Assembly: GCF_018449435.1 (NCBI RefSeq)
Contig: NZ_JAHCMU010000008.1
Location: 122,846 to 186,845 of the forward strand
Reading direction: 5' to 3'
DNA from: Flagellimonas sp. 389
Lineage (GTDB): Bacteria; Bacteroidota; Bacteroidia; Flavobacteriales; Flavobacteriaceae
Length of the DNA: 64,000 nt
Shown: one piece after another, positions 37,397 through 47,134 of the stretch
Numbering within the stretch: position 1 is the stretch's first letter
Layout of the letters: the number at the start of each line of letters is the position of its first letter
Position numbers and translations under genes: made by a program
Notes under the pieces: model-generated
What the model saw: only the letters and a program-made list of their open reading frames with translations
Told to the model about the DNA's origin: nothing
Databases searched by the model: none

Positions 37397-39034
37397 TCAA
37401 TTCTTAAAAAATTGCAAAAGATTTAATGTAGAACTATCATGTTTGCCAATTTCTTGATTTTCAATATCTGAGAGGATACTTTTTGCCAATTGTTTGCCCA
37501 ATTCCACACCCCACTGATCATAACTAAAAATGTTCCAAATAATACCTTGAACAAAGATTTTATGCTCGTACAATGCAATTAACGATCCAAGGCTTTTTGG
37601 CGTAAGCTTGTCGACAAGGATAGTATTGGTCGGTTTATTTCCTTGAAAAACTTTAAAGGGAAGTAACATTTCAAGTTCTTCAGGGTTTAACGTTTGGTAC
37701 TGTAGCTCTTTACGTACCTCTTCTTTCGCCTTACCGTTCATTAAAGCTTCGGTCTGGGCAAAGAAATTGGCCATTAATTTGTTATGGTGGTCTGCATCGC
37801 CATGCAAGGATTCCTTAAAACCAATAAAATCGGTAGGAATCAGTTTTGTGCCTTGGTGAATGAGCTGAAAAAAGGCATGCTGGGAATTGGTTCCCGGTTC
37901 TCCCCAAATAATAGTTCCGGTTTCATACGATATTGGATTGCCAGATCTATCCATACTTTTGCCGTTACTTTCCATAATACCTTGTTGTAAATAGGCCGAA
38001 AAGCGACTTAAATATTGTGTGTAAGGTATTATTGCTTCAGTTTCTGCTTTAAAAAAGTTATTGTACCAGACACTTATCAATGCCAATACCACAGGAATAT
38101 TTTCAGAAAATGGTGCAGTTTTAAAATGCTCATCCATTTCGTTGGCTCCGGACAACAGCTCATCAAAATGTTCATATCCAACAGCTAGGGCAATGGATAG
38201 CCCTACCGCACTCCAAAGGGAAAAACGACCGCCTACCCAATCCCACATGGGGAAAACGTTCTCGTCCGCTATTCCAAATTCCTTTATTTTTTTAGTATTG
38301 GTGGATACTGCCACAAAATGCTTTGCGATATCCGTTTCCGAAGCATGTTCTAAAAACCATTTTTTAATGGTCAGGGCGTTGCTCAAGGTCTCTTGTGTGG
38401 TAAAGGTTTTGGATACCACAACAAAGAGTGTGGTCTCTGGATTCAATGCTTTCAGCACCTCTTTCACATGGTCGCCATCCACATTACTGACAAAGTGCAT
38501 TTTTAAATGGTTGCCATAGTATTCGAGTGCCTCAACCACCATTGCAGGACCTAAATCCGAACCTCCAATACCAATGTTTACAACATCTGTGAAACTCTTG
38601 TTTGTATATCCTTTTCGCTCTCCAGAAACTACGGAATCTGAAAAAATCTTAATTTTTTCTTTTACCTCATATACTTCAGGAATAATATTTTCTCCATCAA
38701 TATAAACCTTATCATCTTTTTTAGCTCGTAATGCAGTGTGCAAAACCGCTCTTCCTTCGGTTTGATTGATTGCGTCTCCCTTGAAATACATAGAAATCGC
38801 CTCCTTTAAACCAACTTCTTCGGCAAGTTCAAATAATAACTTGAGCGTTTTCTCGGTAATTCTGTTCTTTGAATAATCAACCAGAAAATCGTTCCATAGC
38901 AAGGTCAACTTCTTCCCCCTATCTTGTTCTGAAGCAAATAATTCTTTAAGGTGGATGTCCTTACTTTCTTTATAATGGGCTAAAAGAGCGTTCCAAGCTT
39001 TTGTAGTAGTGGGGTCGATATGGGGTAGTGCCAT
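37397..39034 (-). CDS. pgi: Glucose-6-phosphate isomerase
   Basis: A 545-residue enzyme of normal length. Signatures: [20 protein letters not shown] (sugar-phosphate-binding SIS region), [14 protein letters not shown], and [24 protein letters not shown] with the catalytic His region; the catalytic Glu lies in the stretch [11 protein letters not shown]. It interconverts glucose-6-phosphate and fructose-6-phosphate in the cytoplasm. It is the last gene of a four-gene operon, starting 1 nt after the M23 peptidase stop. Confidence 0.97.
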   Translation of the reverse strand: MALPHIDPTTTKAWNALLAHYKESKDIHLKELFASEQDRGKKLTLLWNDFLVDYSKNRITEKTLKLLFELAEEVGLKEAISMYFKGDAINQTEGRAVLHTALRAKKDDKVYIDGENIIPEVYEVKEKIKIFSDSVVSGERKGYTNKSFTDVVNIGIGGSDLGPAMVVEALEYYGNHLKMHFVSNVDGDHVKEVLKALNPETTLFVVVSKTFTTQETLSNALTIKKWFLEHASETDIAKHFVAVSTNTKKIKEFGIADENVFPMWDWVGGRFSLWSAVGLSIALAVGYEHFDELLSGANEMDEHFKTAPFSENIPVVLALISVWYNNFFKAETEAIIPYTQYLSRFSAYLQQGIMESNGKSMDRSGNPISYETGTIIWGEPGTNSQHAFFQLIHQGTKLIPTDFIGFKESLHGDADHHNKLMANFFAQTEALMNGKAKEEVRKELQYQTLNPEELEMLLPFKVFQGNKPTNTILVDKLTPKSLGSLIALYEHKIFVQGIIWNIFSYDQWGVELGKQLAKSILSDIENQEIGKHDSSTLNLLQFFKN

Positions 39035-39035
39035 T

Positions 39036-40313
39036 TTATTTGTTGAGCGTTATCAAATTTTCTTTAGGTTCTGGGTTTGGAGCCATAAACTCGATACAGT
39101 CCAATTGTGTTTTAAGAGGGGTTATGGTTGCTATATAATCCGTTCTTAAGGAGTCTGCAATAGGTTCGGCCGCTGGTAATTTTTCTCGTAACGGGTCTAC
39201 TTGCCTTCCGTTTTTCCAGAATCTATAACATACGTGAGGCCCACCTGTATTCCCTGTCATTCCAACCCATCCTATTACGTCACCCTGTCTAACAAACTCT
39301 CCCTTTTTCACTTTCTGTTTTCTCATATGGAGATATTGAGTGCTGTAGGTTCCGTTATGCCGAATCTTTACATATTTACCATTACCACCTCTTCTTCTGG
39401 ACTCGGTCACAGTTCCATCTGCTGTGGCGATGATGGGAGTACCTATTGGAGCGGCGTAATCCGTTCCTTTGTGCGGTCGCACCTTGTATCCATAATATGC
39501 GATTCTTCGTTTTAGGTTATATCTGGATGATAATCTGTACCCAAATTTTATTGGGGCTTTTAAGAATGTACTTCTTAAGTTATTGGCTTCTTCATCAAAA
39601 TAGTCCGTCATCTGCTTTAGCGAATCTGCCTCGTACGCAAAGGCGTAAATTGGTTTGCCCTTATGTTCAAAAAAAGCTGCCTCGATAGGTTCTGCACCTG
39701 CATAAATGGAATCATTGATATAGCGTTCCTTGTAAATCACCTTGAATTTATCGCCTTTTTCCAACCTAAAGAAATCAATACTCCATGCGTATATCTCGGA
39801 AAGGTTCAGCGTAATATTGTAATCTATACCCTGATCCAAAATTGCTTCTGACAATGATGTTTCTATAATTCCCGAAGCTTCGCGTTCTACATATTTTACT
39901 TTCTTTTTGCTCTTGTATGCACGTACGCTATCCCTTAAATCCACTACGGTATAATTGATACGATCATTTTGATAAATGAATACTTCCGCAACTTCTGATG
40001 TGTCCTTCGATTTTAAAATTACATATGGCTTGCCAACCATTATTTTCCGAACATCAAAGGTATCCTTAAAATTTTCGGATATGTTATAAATTTTTGGGTA
40101 GTCCACTTTATTTTTTAACATCAGCTCCCCAAAACTATCTCCGTTACGTACGGTATCGTGAACCACGTTGAATTTCTCCAAATTAAATCCAAACTGTTTT
40201 ACCACTGCCTTTTCAAGTGGTTCTTCTGGCGCCGTATCTTGCACCAATACTTTTTCTTCTTTACATGACACTAATATCAAAAGTGCCAAAAGTGCCCCAA
40301 AAAATTTCTGCAT
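39036..40313 (-). CDS. M23-family peptidoglycan peptidase lipoprotein with HxC variation
   Basis: A 425-residue lipoprotein: signal ALLILVSC with lipidated C17. The N-terminal half (about 50-250) is the OapA/LysM-like region of MepM-type endopeptidases. The M23 domain has H281-x3-D285 ([13 protein letters not shown]) and H329 (QYLHM), but the usual PHLHFEV block reads PHVCYRF, so the second His of HxH (a zinc ligand) is Cys362. Cys can bind zinc, so activity may persist. It should cut peptide cross-links in the periplasm. Within the operon it follows the Trp-dioxygenase-like gene after 8 nt. Confidence 0.9.
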   Translation of the reverse strand: MQKFFGALLALLILVSCKEEKVLVQDTAPEEPLEKAVVKQFGFNLEKFNVVHDTVRNGDSFGELMLKNKVDYPKIYNISENFKDTFDVRKIMVGKPYVILKSKDTSEVAEVFIYQNDRINYTVVDLRDSVRAYKSKKKVKYVEREASGIIETSLSEAILDQGIDYNITLNLSEIYAWSIDFFRLEKGDKFKVIYKERYINDSIYAGAEPIEAAFFEHKGKPIYAFAYEADSLKQMTDYFDEEANNLRSTFLKAPIKFGYRLSSRYNLKRRIAYYGYKVRPHKGTDYAAPIGTPIIATADGTVTESRRRGGNGKYVKIRHNGTYSTQYLHMRKQKVKKGEFVRQGDVIGWVGMTGNTGGPHVCYRFWKNGRQVDPLREKLPAAEPIADSLRTDYIATITPLKTQLDCIEFMAPNPEPKENLITLNK

Positions 40314-40321
40314 TGTTAAAA

Positions 40322-41284
40322 TTACGTATTTGTCGGATTATATATGTGGTCTACCCATTGTTTCCCCCACGTTTCCCTTTCTTCTTCTGAGTGCAAAGTT
40401 GGGAAAAAAATTATTTTCTGAAAACTTGGCGGTAAATAGGCTTTCCAATTGGTGCCTCCGGTAGCATCTACATCCTTTCCTTCTTTGGCTAAATATCTGT
40501 ATGCCGAACCCATGTGCATCAATGGCCAATTTACGTTGGCATTGACATCCAAGTCTTTTAAAGCACTTATTAGTGTTTCATTTTCTCTTGATGTTTTAGG
40601 TAATTGAAGGTACTTATGATAGATTGTACTGCTCATGACCTCATTGGATATTCGCAATAATCTAGGCGTATATCGAAACTCAAATTGTTTGAGCGTCAAT
40701 GTTTTTTCCCCGGTAACGATATCCGTAGCTCCTTTTTTCCAATAGATATGTTCAAAAAGCTCTTCTATACTATTTTTATTGGAAAACGAATCTCGCTCGG
40801 TATGATGCACCAAATTTTCCAAGGATGTTGCATAAATCTCTATCATTCGATACTGTGCCGACTGAAAACCACTAGCAGGGAGGAGTGCCATACGATAACG
40901 TAAAAACTGCTCCCTTTGCATTCCATTGATCATGATCTTAAAGGAAGATATGAGTGCTTGGAAATAACTGTTGATGCGGTTTGCTTTTTCTATGAAGAAG
41001 TCAAGATTTTGGGACTTATCCTCAACTATTTGCTTTTGTTCATGAAGAATGAGTTTAAAATACAGTTCCGTAATCTGATGGTACATGATGAATATCTCTT
41101 CATCTGGGAAATGTGTCCGCGGAACTTGGATACTAAGGAGAGTATCTAAATGGATATAGTCCCAATACGTAAGATACTTTTGGTAAAGGAGCCCATCGAG
41201 ATAAGAGCTTAAGTCTTGACCAGAATTTTTGAACTTCTCCTCAAGCTTATTGATTTGGGACTCAATTCGCTCATCATGCTTCAT
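40322..41284 (-). CDS. Tryptophan 2,3-dioxygenase family protein
   Basis: A 320-residue protein with the heme dioxygenase pattern: LTYWDYIHLDTLLSIQ, EIFIMYHQITELYFKLILHE (distal His and substrate-contacting residues), FQSAQYRMIE, WPLMHMGSAYRYL (proximal His region) and ATGGTNWKAYLPP. It would convert tryptophan to N-formylkynurenine. Other kynurenine-pathway genes are not adjacent; the neighbours are an M23 peptidase and DUF3108, so the biological link is unclear. It starts 5 nt after the DUF3108 stop. Confidence 0.9.
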   Translation of the reverse strand: MKHDERIESQINKLEEKFKNSGQDLSSYLDGLLYQKYLTYWDYIHLDTLLSIQVPRTHFPDEEIFIMYHQITELYFKLILHEQKQIVEDKSQNLDFFIEKANRINSYFQALISSFKIMINGMQREQFLRYRMALLPASGFQSAQYRMIEIYATSLENLVHHTERDSFSNKNSIEELFEHIYWKKGATDIVTGEKTLTLKQFEFRYTPRLLRISNEVMSSTIYHKYLQLPKTSRENETLISALKDLDVNANVNWPLMHMGSAYRYLAKEGKDVDATGGTNWKAYLPPSFQKIIFFPTLHSEEERETWGKQWVDHIYNPTNT

Positions 41285-41289
41285 TAAAA

Positions 41290-42069
41290 CTATCTCATTA
41301 TTATTTTAAACTGGTTTTTGAGGCCATTGTATCCATCTAAGTCAGCTTTTAGGGATCCCACGGCCAAATCGGCCTTTATCCTAACAGGGATTTTATTTAA
41401 ATCATTCGAAACCCACAACGTGAGACTTTCTTTTTCTTTAAAAACACGACCTGATTGAACAATGGGTCTAAATTTAAGACATTCTACTTTCCCAAACTTG
41501 GTACGAATGATTTCTTTTCCCAAAAATTTCAATTTGAATTTGTAAACTCCATCATCATCAAACAACATATCCATGTCTATAGATTTGCCAACTTCAAATT
41601 CATCCAGACTGTATTTGTTTCTTAAATAGTATGAAGCCGATATTAAGTCCTGAATATCATCGTTTACAGAGAAATTAAACTCTTTACCATTTTTGTTATC
41701 CTTCAAGATTGCCTTGTCCTCGTTATAGAAAAAGTCTATTTCAATATCTTTTGTATACCCACCTTCGTTGGTTTTTCTGATAAACCGATACGGCTTCCCA
41801 TCTTTTCTTCCAAAATAACTTTCGAATGTATTGTCAACCTTAAAAAAAATACTTGCAAAACCAGTGGTCTTGCCCCTACCTACAACATGATACACAGGGA
41901 TATCGTCTATACTATCATTGGTCAAGTTTAAGGTAGCATAGCTCGCATTTAAGAATCCGTAATGAATACGAAATTTAAGCCATTCCCCGGCTTTATAAGC
42001 AGGGCGCACATCTTGCGCAGTTGCATATACTGCAAACATTAAGGAAAAAAGGAAAAACGTCTTTTTCAT
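41290..42069 (-). CDS. DUF3108 periplasmic protein
   Basis: A 259-residue exported protein starting at the ATG at 42069 (MKKTFFLFSLMFAVYATAQD signal); the frame is open to 42231 but those 54 residues precede the signal peptide and are not plausible. DUF3108 is recognised by GEWLKFRIHYGFLNASYATL and by the beta-rich repeats ending KIPVRIKADLAVGSLKADL. These proteins are predicted beta-clam or lipocalin-like envelope proteins of unknown role. It is the first gene of the operon with the Trp-dioxygenase-like, M23 and pgi genes. The candidate RNA at 42161-42265 ends about 90 nt upstream. Confidence 0.87.
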   Translation of the reverse strand: MKKTFFLFSLMFAVYATAQDVRPAYKAGEWLKFRIHYGFLNASYATLNLTNDSIDDIPVYHVVGRGKTTGFASIFFKVDNTFESYFGRKDGKPYRFIRKTNEGGYTKDIEIDFFYNEDKAILKDNKNGKEFNFSVNDDIQDLISASYYLRNKYSLDEFEVGKSIDMDMLFDDDGVYKFKLKFLGKEIIRTKFGKVECLKFRPIVQSGRVFKEKESLTLWVSNDLNKIPVRIKADLAVGSLKADLDGYNGLKNQFKIIMR

Positions 42070-42160
42070 AAACTGTAATGTTTTGGTAAAATTACTAAAA
42101 TCACTTTTCCAGCAAAGTGAGTTTACATTTACATAAACAAAACTTGTTCCAAAATAGTAT

Positions 42161-42265
42161 AAAAAAAAGCCCAGTTTAAAAACTGGGCTTTTCCTAAATA
42201 ACCAACCAAACTTTAAATTATGAAAAACCAATACTTAAAGTTATAAGGGAACCACCCCTTATGTT
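42161..42265 (-). ncRNA. Candidate structured small RNA or terminated leader
   Basis: On the minus strand three hairpins lie almost end to end: ATAAGGG/CCCTTAT (plus coordinates 42243-42249 / 42256-42262), AACTTTAA/TTAAAGTT (42209-42216 / 42235-42242) and the terminator stem AAAAGCCCAGTT/AACTGGGCTTTT (42165-42176 / 42181-42192), followed on that strand by an eight-base T run (42168 down to 42161). No sizeable ORF is present. It lies between the patatin gene (stop 42495) and the DUF3108 start (42069). It may be a stand-alone RNA of about 100 nt, a 3' UTR-derived RNA, or an attenuator for the DUF3108 operon. The remaining 42266-42494 is AT-rich with nothing else recognised. Confidence 0.5.
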
Positions 42266-42494
42266 CTATAAATATACATCAAGCTTTTGTAGGAAAATAA
42301 GTTTTTAACGGACTTTAACTATCCTTTTCTGTTTTTGGCGAAAATCAAACAAATAATTAGTAATGCATTAAGAAAAAGTCTTAATTTTTTTATGGTTTTC
42401 CCTAGTTTCCAATGTACTAAATCCTTTTTTTAAAAGGGGTTGCCAAAAGCAGGTTTAAAAGCACTATGTAAGAAAAGTAACAAAAAGAGTTGCT

Positions 42495-44774
42495 CTAAAA
42501 CCAATATCCCACACTTATGAATATGTTACTATTGTCCATCTCTGGAGTCCATGAGTAAAATATTTGGACCGGCCCTAAAAAAGATTCATAACCATACCCT
42601 ATTCCGTATCCTGAAAAAGTTGGTTCAGAGAACCATTCCCCAGTTCGGAACAAATCATCATCTACATTTGCAAAGTTTGCTGAAAACATAAAATGATTTT
42701 TGGGAGCAAAATTATAATCCAACCTTCCATAAGCTTTCACGAAACTGTTCCCTGGCAGACTTAAAAAGTCGTACCCAAAAAAAGGAATGAAATTGTTTAC
42801 AAAATCATTTCCGTACCCTCCTAGAACAAAATCAAAAGAAGTAACGTTGGAAGTTCCCAGCTTAAAACCTCCTTCGGCTTCTACGTTAAGGCTTACTTTG
42901 TCAAAAAGATTAAATGCTGTACCAAGCCTGGCCTTACCTACTGAAAATTCCTTAAAATTTTCATTAAAATCCGATGAAAGCAAATAAAAATGGAAATCAC
43001 TGTCAAAGAGAAGGCCTTTCGTAGGAAAGTATTTATCATTATAGGTATCCAACGTTATCTTTCCGTAAGCGCTGAAATAATTTGAATTATCAAAGAAAGT
43101 ACGATCAGAATCTATGGGAACAAAATCGTCCTCATCATTATTGACCAATTGATTTATGGTGCGGGTACTATATCTTAAAAGTTTATGCTCCAAGCCTAAT
43201 GTAACTGCAAATTCTTCCTGTAAAACCGTCTGCATGTAAATTTGATTGGTAAGGTCTGCCACGTCCAAATTGATTTCGCGAATGTTTGGATCACTTGGTA
43301 TATTAGGAATATCAAAATTTGACCTGAGCAATTCAAAATTCACATTGGTCTCAAAGTTGGTAAATTCAGATTTTACACCAAAACTCCAATAAAATCCTTT
43401 ATCCAGATAATATTCCAAATTATATCTAATATTATCGCCCAATATAAAATCGAAGGAGGCAACATCGTCTTTAAGCAGAAAGTTCTTTTTGGTAAAGTTT
43501 ATCAAGGCTGCACTCTTGTAAAGATCATCATAATGTGCGGACAACTTTAAAAACATTTTGGTTTCGGTCTCCTCCAGTTTCAGTATCAAATCCGTTCCCA
43601 AGCCATTAGATTCTAAATGATATCGTATTGTTTTAAAGTTACCTGTGGCCGATAAATTGCTTATTCCCTGTTTAACTTCTTCAAAAGAGATCTTCTCTGC
43701 CAAAGCAAACCTGAGCTTTCCCTTTATATAGCCTCTTGTATACCTGTCGTTCCCTCTTATTATCAATCTATTTATGGTCAAACTGTCTGTTGGTTCAATC
43801 CTATTCTGCAATACAGGAGCGTTACCTTGGTCCTGTGCTATTTTTTGTAGTTCGGCAAACTTTTTTATAGCAGCATCTTCACCACTTAGAACAATGTCTT
43901 CACTACTATCAAAGTCAATCACAGAAAAATTGTCAATGTTTGGTCTGATGTAGAGATCAGTATCATCGACTTTCTTTTTCATGTCGTTGACTGTCCTATA
44001 ATTATTTATCTGAAGTAAAATCTCTGTAGCAGAGGATAGAGCTTCTCTATCGGACAGACCATGTTGGACATCCACCCCAATAATCAAATCCGCTCCCATT
44101 TCCCGTACTTTACCTATAGGATAATTGTTTACGACCCCGCCATCTATCAAAATTTTCCCGTCTATTTCGGAAGGTTCGAACAATGAGGGAAAGGTTCCAC
44201 TTGCCATTATCGCCTCTGGCAAATATCCTTTCTCCAACAGTACTTCTTCACCTGTTTCCACATTGGTAGCTATACATAGAAAAGGAATTGGCAACTCTTT
44301 GAAGTCTTCAACATCCTTAACGTGGAAAAGCAATCTTACCAATTCATTATAAATATTTTGCCCTCCAGAGATTGCCTGCGGAAAAGAAACATGAAAATTT
44401 GTAAAAGGAAGACCAAGCGCGTATCGTTCGGAATCATCTTTTTCATAAAAAGTCTTGGCACCCCTGGGAACATCGTCCTGAATCAGTTTAGTAAAATCCG
44501 TTACCCGAAAGATTGAATCCAGTTCAGTAGCAGAATAACCGGAAGCATAGAGCGCCCCTACAATAGCGCCCATGCTTGTACCTCCTACATAGTCCACTTT
44601 AACCCCCGCTTCTTCAATAATCTTTAATACACCAACATGTGCCAGTCCTTTAGCGCCACCACCACTTAGCACTAAACCAACCTTAAAATCCTCTGGACTT
44701 TCTATAGTTTGGGATATGCCTAGAACACTAAAGAAAATAGTTAGTAGTATAGTTATGTTACGTTTTATTCTCAT
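42495..44774 (-). CDS. Patatin-like phospholipase fused to POTRA and BamA-type barrel (PlpD/FplA-like)
   Basis: A 759-residue protein with a signal peptide (to GISQT). The patatin domain has GGGAKG (38-43, oxyanion hole), GTSMG (65-69, nucleophile S67) and IDGGVVNNYP (Asp of the dyad). A POTRA-like segment follows (LTINRLIIRGNDRYTRGYIKGKL, about 330-400), then a 16-strand-type BamA/Omp85 barrel ending SVGYWF. This is the type Vd autotransporter layout, with the lipase outside or surface-attached. It starts 3 nt after uvrC on the same strand. Confidence 0.93.
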   Translation of the reverse strand: MRIKRNITILLTIFFSVLGISQTIESPEDFKVGLVLSGGGAKGLAHVGVLKIIEEAGVKVDYVGGTSMGAIVGALYASGYSATELDSIFRVTDFTKLIQDDVPRGAKTFYEKDDSERYALGLPFTNFHVSFPQAISGGQNIYNELVRLLFHVKDVEDFKELPIPFLCIATNVETGEEVLLEKGYLPEAIMASGTFPSLFEPSEIDGKILIDGGVVNNYPIGKVREMGADLIIGVDVQHGLSDREALSSATEILLQINNYRTVNDMKKKVDDTDLYIRPNIDNFSVIDFDSSEDIVLSGEDAAIKKFAELQKIAQDQGNAPVLQNRIEPTDSLTINRLIIRGNDRYTRGYIKGKLRFALAEKISFEEVKQGISNLSATGNFKTIRYHLESNGLGTDLILKLEETETKMFLKLSAHYDDLYKSAALINFTKKNFLLKDDVASFDFILGDNIRYNLEYYLDKGFYWSFGVKSEFTNFETNVNFELLRSNFDIPNIPSDPNIREINLDVADLTNQIYMQTVLQEEFAVTLGLEHKLLRYSTRTINQLVNNDEDDFVPIDSDRTFFDNSNYFSAYGKITLDTYNDKYFPTKGLLFDSDFHFYLLSSDFNENFKEFSVGKARLGTAFNLFDKVSLNVEAEGGFKLGTSNVTSFDFVLGGYGNDFVNNFIPFFGYDFLSLPGNSFVKAYGRLDYNFAPKNHFMFSANFANVDDDLFRTGEWFSEPTFSGYGIGYGYESFLGPVQIFYSWTPEMDNSNIFISVGYWF

Positions 44775-44777
44775 TTG

Positions 44778-46568
44778 CTAGTGAAAAGACTTATAAATTT
44801 TTTTTGCCTTTGCCATGCCTACTGACTGGGCAAGATTTTCAATAGAGGCTTCTTTGATTCGCTTTACCGACTTGAAATTTTTCAACAATTGTTCTGCGGT
44901 CTTCTTACCAATACCTTCTATATTCTCCAGCTCGGAGTTTATAGCTCCCTTGCTTCTTCTATTTCTATGGTGCGTAATTCCAAACCTATGCGCTTCGTTT
45001 CGTAATTGCTGGATAATCTTTAAGGTTTCGGATTTTTTGTCCAGATACAATGGTATGGGGTCTTCTGGAAAGTAAATCTCCTCCAGGCGTTTGGCTATGC
45101 CAATTATAGCAATTTTTCCTCGAAGACCCAATATGTCCAAACTTTTTAACGATGAAGATAACTGTCCTTTTCCACCATCTATAACAATAAGTTGTGGCAA
45201 AGGCTCATTCTCATTGAGTAACCTTTTATACCTTCTAAAGACCACTTCTTCCATACTGGCAAAGTCATCTGGTCCTTCTACCGTCTTTATGTTAAAATGT
45301 CTGTAATCTTTCTTTGAGGGTTTTCCATTTTTAAAAACCACACAAGCGGCCACTGGATTGCTTCCTTGGATATTCGAATTATCAAAGCACTCTATGTGGG
45401 TGGGTTCCTTCGAAAGTCTTAAATCAGCCTTCATCTGGGCCATTATTCTATTCGTGTGCCTATCTGGATCTGTAATTTTTATCTGCTTGAACCTATCCTG
45501 TCTAAAAAATCTCGCATTCCGTTCAGAAAGTTCCAATATCCTTCGTTTATCACCAAGTTTAGGGAGTGTTATCTTAATATTCTCTTCAACTGCTACCGGA
45601 AAGGGCAAATAAATCTCTTTGGATCGTGAGTTAAACCTTTGCCGAATTTCAATAATGGCCAATTCTAACAACTCCTCATCCGTTTCCTCCAATTTCTTTT
45701 TTATTTCCATGGTATGGGACCTTATAATAGAACCATGGGAAAGTTGTAGAAAGTTCACATATCCATGGGTTTCGTCGGAGATAATCGTAAATACATCAAC
45801 ATTGTTGATCTTTGGGTTGACCACCGTTGATTTTGCCTGGTAGTTTTCCAGAATCTCTATCTTATCCTTTACAAGTTGAGCTTTCTCAAACTCCATATTG
45901 CTGGCAAGCTCTTTCATTTGGGATTTAAAATAGTTGAGGGAACTTTTGAAATTACCTTTTATGATTTCCCGAATGTCATCAATCTGCCGATGGTAATCCG
46001 TTTCTGATTGCAATCCCTCACATGGTCCCAAGCAATTGCCCAAATGAAACTCTAGGCATACCTTATATTTACCCGAAGTTATCTTCTCGCTGGAAAGGTC
46101 ATAATTGCAAGTCCTAAGTGGATATACGCCCCTTACCAGATCAAGGAGTGTTCTTACTGTCTTCATACTGGTATAGGGGCCATAATATTCAGAACCGTCC
46201 TTAACATGCTTTCTGGTCGGAAAAACCCTTGGGAAACGCTCGTTCTTAATACATATCCATGGATAGGATTTATCATCCTTTAATAAAACATTGTACCGTG
46301 GCAATAGTTTTTTGATAAGATTGTTTTCCAAAAGCAGCGCATCGGATTCGGTAGGAACCACAATATGCTTGACCGATGCTATCTTTTTTACCAACACTCT
46401 GGTCTTACCATATTCCTGTTTTTTGTTGAAATAGGAGGATACCCTTTTTTTTAGATTCTTTGCTTTGCCCACATATAGAATCTTATCATCAGAATCATAA
46501 AACTGGTACACTCCCGGATTATTTGGAAGGACACTTATTTGAACGTGAATGGATGAAGGGTTGGACAT
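44778..46568 (-). CDS. uvrC: Excinuclease ABC subunit C
   Basis: A 596-residue UvrC of normal length: N-terminal GIY-YIG nuclease (PGVYQFYDSDDKILYVGKAKNLKKRV), a Cys cluster around CNYDLSS...CLEFHLGNCLGPC, the UVR helix (MEFEKAQLVKDKIEILE), an RNase H-like C-terminal nuclease (ECFDNSNIQGSNPVAACVVF, LIVIDGGKGQL) and two helix-hairpin-helix motifs (LENIEGIGKKTAEQLL). It makes the dual incisions of nucleotide-excision repair. It precedes the patatin gene in an apparent two-gene operon. Confidence 0.96.
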   Translation of the reverse strand: MSNPSSIHVQISVLPNNPGVYQFYDSDDKILYVGKAKNLKKRVSSYFNKKQEYGKTRVLVKKIASVKHIVVPTESDALLLENNLIKKLLPRYNVLLKDDKSYPWICIKNERFPRVFPTRKHVKDGSEYYGPYTSMKTVRTLLDLVRGVYPLRTCNYDLSSEKITSGKYKVCLEFHLGNCLGPCEGLQSETDYHRQIDDIREIIKGNFKSSLNYFKSQMKELASNMEFEKAQLVKDKIEILENYQAKSTVVNPKINNVDVFTIISDETHGYVNFLQLSHGSIIRSHTMEIKKKLEETDEELLELAIIEIRQRFNSRSKEIYLPFPVAVEENIKITLPKLGDKRRILELSERNARFFRQDRFKQIKITDPDRHTNRIMAQMKADLRLSKEPTHIECFDNSNIQGSNPVAACVVFKNGKPSKKDYRHFNIKTVEGPDDFASMEEVVFRRYKRLLNENEPLPQLIVIDGGKGQLSSSLKSLDILGLRGKIAIIGIAKRLEEIYFPEDPIPLYLDKKSETLKIIQQLRNEAHRFGITHHRNRRSKGAINSELENIEGIGKKTAEQLLKNFKSVKRIKEASIENLAQSVGMAKAKKIYKSFH

Positions 46569-47003
46569 AAAACCTTGGTAATTGACCTAAAAACAAAATT
46601 AGGGTTTTATACTAGTGTTTTGTAGATTAAATTGACGGATATACTATTAGTTTTTACCATTCAAGAGTTTTGGTTTATGAATGGCGTGTTTGAGCGCCTG
46701 GAATATTCACTTTTATAAAAAGAAATCATTTTTTCTACCAGTATTGAATTGCCCTTTACAAGATATACATGGTTAAGGCAATTTTTTTTGTAATCTTTTT
46801 CTTTTTATTTATGGCCCTATCTTTCCTCAATAACGTTTGCAATGTCTTTTTTTTCAACAACTTACATTCTTAATACTCTTTTAAAAAAATGTCTTTAGTG
46901 TTAAACAACTATTAAAAAAGATGCATTTCATCGATAAAATGTGCATTTGGTGGTCAAGTTTTCAATTCTTTTACTTACATTTAACGGTATAAATACAATT
47001 CTT
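46569..47003. other. Long AT-rich intergenic region between uvrC and a small membrane ORF
   Basis: No credible protein gene is present. The region holds a short GC-rich hairpin GGCG/CGCC (46683-46686 / 46695-46698), the terminator-like hairpin at 46747-46789, and an imperfect inverted repeat near 46921-46949 (ATGCATTT ... AAATG-GCAT). Because no plus-strand gene precedes the terminator, a plus-strand small RNA or a leader is possible. Confidence 0.4.
46747..46789 (+). terminator. Orphan plus-strand terminator
   Basis: AATTGCC (46747-46753) pairs with GGCAATT (46777-46783), with further internal pairs, and is followed by a run of eight T (46782-46789). The nearest upstream plus-strand protein gene is more than 13 kb away, so it must end an unrecognised RNA or act as an attenuator. 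Confidence 0.5.
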
Positions 47004-47090
47004 ATGGAGAACTATGTAATCGTTTTGGGAATGTATTTGATTTTGATGCTTTTCTTCAAAATCTTCTTTTCTGTGTCTACCAGAAAATAA
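47004..47090 (+). CDS. Possible 28-residue single-helix membrane protein
   Basis: The reading frame encodes MENYVIVLGMYLILMLFFKI followed by FFSVSTRK: a short N-terminus, one hydrophobic helix of about 20 residues and a positively charged end, the form of many real bacterial small membrane proteins. It lies 44 nt before the 5-formyl-THF cyclo-ligase gene on the same strand. An AT-rich upstream region without a clear Shine-Dalgarno is normal for this phylum. It could also be chance. Confidence 0.4.
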   Translation: MENYVIVLGMYLILMLFFKIFFSVSTRK

Positions 47091-47134
47091 AATAAAGGGT
47101 TCCCCAAAACACCCACAAAAAAATTCAGCATTTA

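Noticed and set aside
42070..42231. 54-residue N-terminal extension of the DUF3108 protein
   Set aside because: It precedes a clear signal peptide and spans the terminator hairpin.
42221..42247. Eight-codon plus-strand ORF (MKNQYLKL)
   Set aside because: It lies inside the hairpins of the minus-strand candidate RNA and is too short to support.
42161..42265. Tryptophan attenuator for the Trp-dioxygenase operon
   Set aside because: No leader peptide with clustered Trp codons and a start codon is seen on the minus strand; kept only as a general candidate RNA.
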